Assembly: GCA_023144145.1 (NCBI GenBank)
Contig: JAGLGG010000264.1
Location: 1 to 22,782 of the forward strand
Origin: Anaerolineales bacterium
GTDB taxonomy: Bacteria; Chloroflexota; Anaerolineae; Anaerolineales; E44-bin32
Reading direction: 5' to 3'
DNA length: 22,782 nt
A program made the translations under genes and the position numbers. Of the stretch, positions 22,111 to 22,782 are shown piece by piece; within the stretch, counting starts at the first letter, position 1; each line of letters opens with the position of its first letter. The notes beneath the pieces were generated by a model. That model did no database searches. It was given only the letters and a program-made list of their open reading frames with translations, and was not told the DNA's origin.

Positions 22111-22782
22111 CGCTGATTTCCTTTTCAAGCTCCAGCTCGATTTGCGTTTGCAGATCGTGCACCTGGCGATATATGGCGTCCTGGGACATCAATTCATCGT
22201 GAATTCCCATTTGAACGATTCTGCCCTTGTCCAGCACGATGATCATGTCTGCATTCCGAACACTCTGAATCCGGTGGGCAATAATAAAAGTTGTCCGTCC
22301 TTCCATCAGACGTTGAAGCGCCTCACGAATTTCACCCTCCGTTTCTGGATCAACTGAGGAGGTACTGTCATCAAATATCAGTATGCAGGGGTCTTTCAAC
22401 AGAGTGCGCGCGATTGCAATCCTTTGTTTCTGACCACCAGATAATGTGACACCCTTTTCGCCAACTAGCGTGCTGTAGCCGCTGGGGAAATCCAGAATCA
22501 CGTCGTGAATCGCAGCCGCCCTGGCAGCTTGTTCAATCTCTTGGTCATTGACCTCACGTGCCACTCCGTGGGTGATATTTCCACGAATTGTTCTTGAAAA
22601 AAGGAATGGCTCTTGTTCGACGATGCCGATATTCTCTCGTAAGAATTTTCGAGAATACGTGTTGAGCTCGCGTCCATCCAAGGTAAGGCTTCCTTGGTTG
22701 TATTCGTAGAAGCGAGGCAATAAATTTACGAGCGTAGTTTTTCCAGATCCAGTTGGGCCGAGAAGTGCGACAGATTGACCGG
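22103..22782 (-). CDS. ABC exporter half-transporter with degenerate Walker B (partial, 5' end off window)
   Basis: Only the ATPase domain is inside the window; the membrane domain and start lie beyond 22782. Walker A GPTGSGKTT is read from the last 60 bases. It is followed by the Q loop VEQEPFLFSRTI, a canonical LSGGQKQR signature, and the H loop IAHRIQSV. Walker B is CILIFDDSTSSVD, where the catalytic Glu is Asp. That change marks the non-hydrolysing site of heterodimeric exporters such as TM287/288, LmrCD and BmrCD. The other half of that site would be the variant LSVGQ signature of the partner at 20290. A Glu-rich C-terminus overlaps the partner start. Confidence 0.93.
   Translation of the reverse strand, partial: GQSVALLGPTGSGKTTLVNLLPRFYEYNQGSLTLDGRELNTYSRKFLRENIGIVEQEPFLFSRTIRGNITHGVAREVNDQEIEQAARAAAIHDVILDFPSGYSTLVGEKGVTLSGGQKQRIAIARTLLKDPCILIFDDSTSSVDPETEGEIREALQRLMEGRTTFIIAHRIQSVRNADMIIVLDKGRIVQMGIHDELMSQDAIYRQVHDLQTQIELELEKEISGV

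Noticed and set aside
22111..22128. TTG start for the ABC half-transporter at 22128
   Set aside because: GGAG is only 1 nt away. GTG 22110 has AAAGGA at proper spacing and a tidy 8-nt overlap with the upstream gene.
1..22782. CRISPR array, transposase, prophage or integrase genes
   Set aside because: None found on either strand; all large frames have housekeeping, envelope or regulatory assignments.

Overview
The window looks like chromosomal DNA of a Chloroflexota bacterium, most likely an Anaerolineae-type lineage. The basis is a MalT-like ATPase fused to a C-terminal SARP/BTAD activator, membrane-anchored TolB-like propeller proteins with Thr/Pro-rich tails, a T-box ahead of an IleRS2-type synthetase, GTG starts and short GTAGGG-type palindromic repeats. 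This is inference from gene style, not from a marker gene. No phage, transposase, CRISPR array or rRNA was seen.

Layout. (1) 37-1179, minus: a PLP-dependent transsulfuration enzyme, divergent from a probably leaderless pair of 1267-1632 (small beta-rich protein) and 1642-4797 (large SARP-family regulator). (2) 4798-6200: a long leader with a candidate SARP-style operator, a 15-codon ORF with a strong Shine-Dalgarno and a terminator-like hairpin. It precedes a coupled pair: a 97-aa protein of unknown function and an ImmA/IrrE-fold protein that has lost its HExxH zinc motif. The unit ends in a strong terminator. (3) 6233-9371: a membrane-anchored beta-propeller protein overlapping an M23 (LytM) lipoprotein, so a cell-envelope pair. 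(4) 9372-10636: a dyad plus promoter, a non-coding stretch and an MBL-fold hydrolase. (5) 10710-15132: a T-box (predicted Ile specifier) controlling an AlaX-type trans-editing protein and an isoleucyl-tRNA synthetase. (6) 15284-17833: lspA, an RluD-like pseudouridine synthase and a threonine aldolase, tightly packed. (7) 17982-18144: a complete tRNA-Asp unit. (8) 18202-22782, minus: a flavin reductase-like protein, a repeat-rich spacer, a DUF362 protein and two overlapping ABC exporter half-transporters, the second cut by the window edge.

The strongest observations are these. The IleRS carries GVHH in place of HIGH and PMHKS in place of KMSKS; the GXHH form has been linked to extreme mupirocin resistance in an IleRS2. 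It is co-transcribed with an AlaX homologue lacking the usual zinc-binding Cys, under a T-box. The leader at 5112-5245 has attenuator-like architecture before a pseudo-M78 pair. The ABC pair has the residue pattern of a heterodimer with one degenerate ATP site. LspA carries Ser in place of the conserved Asp of its GNxxDR motif.
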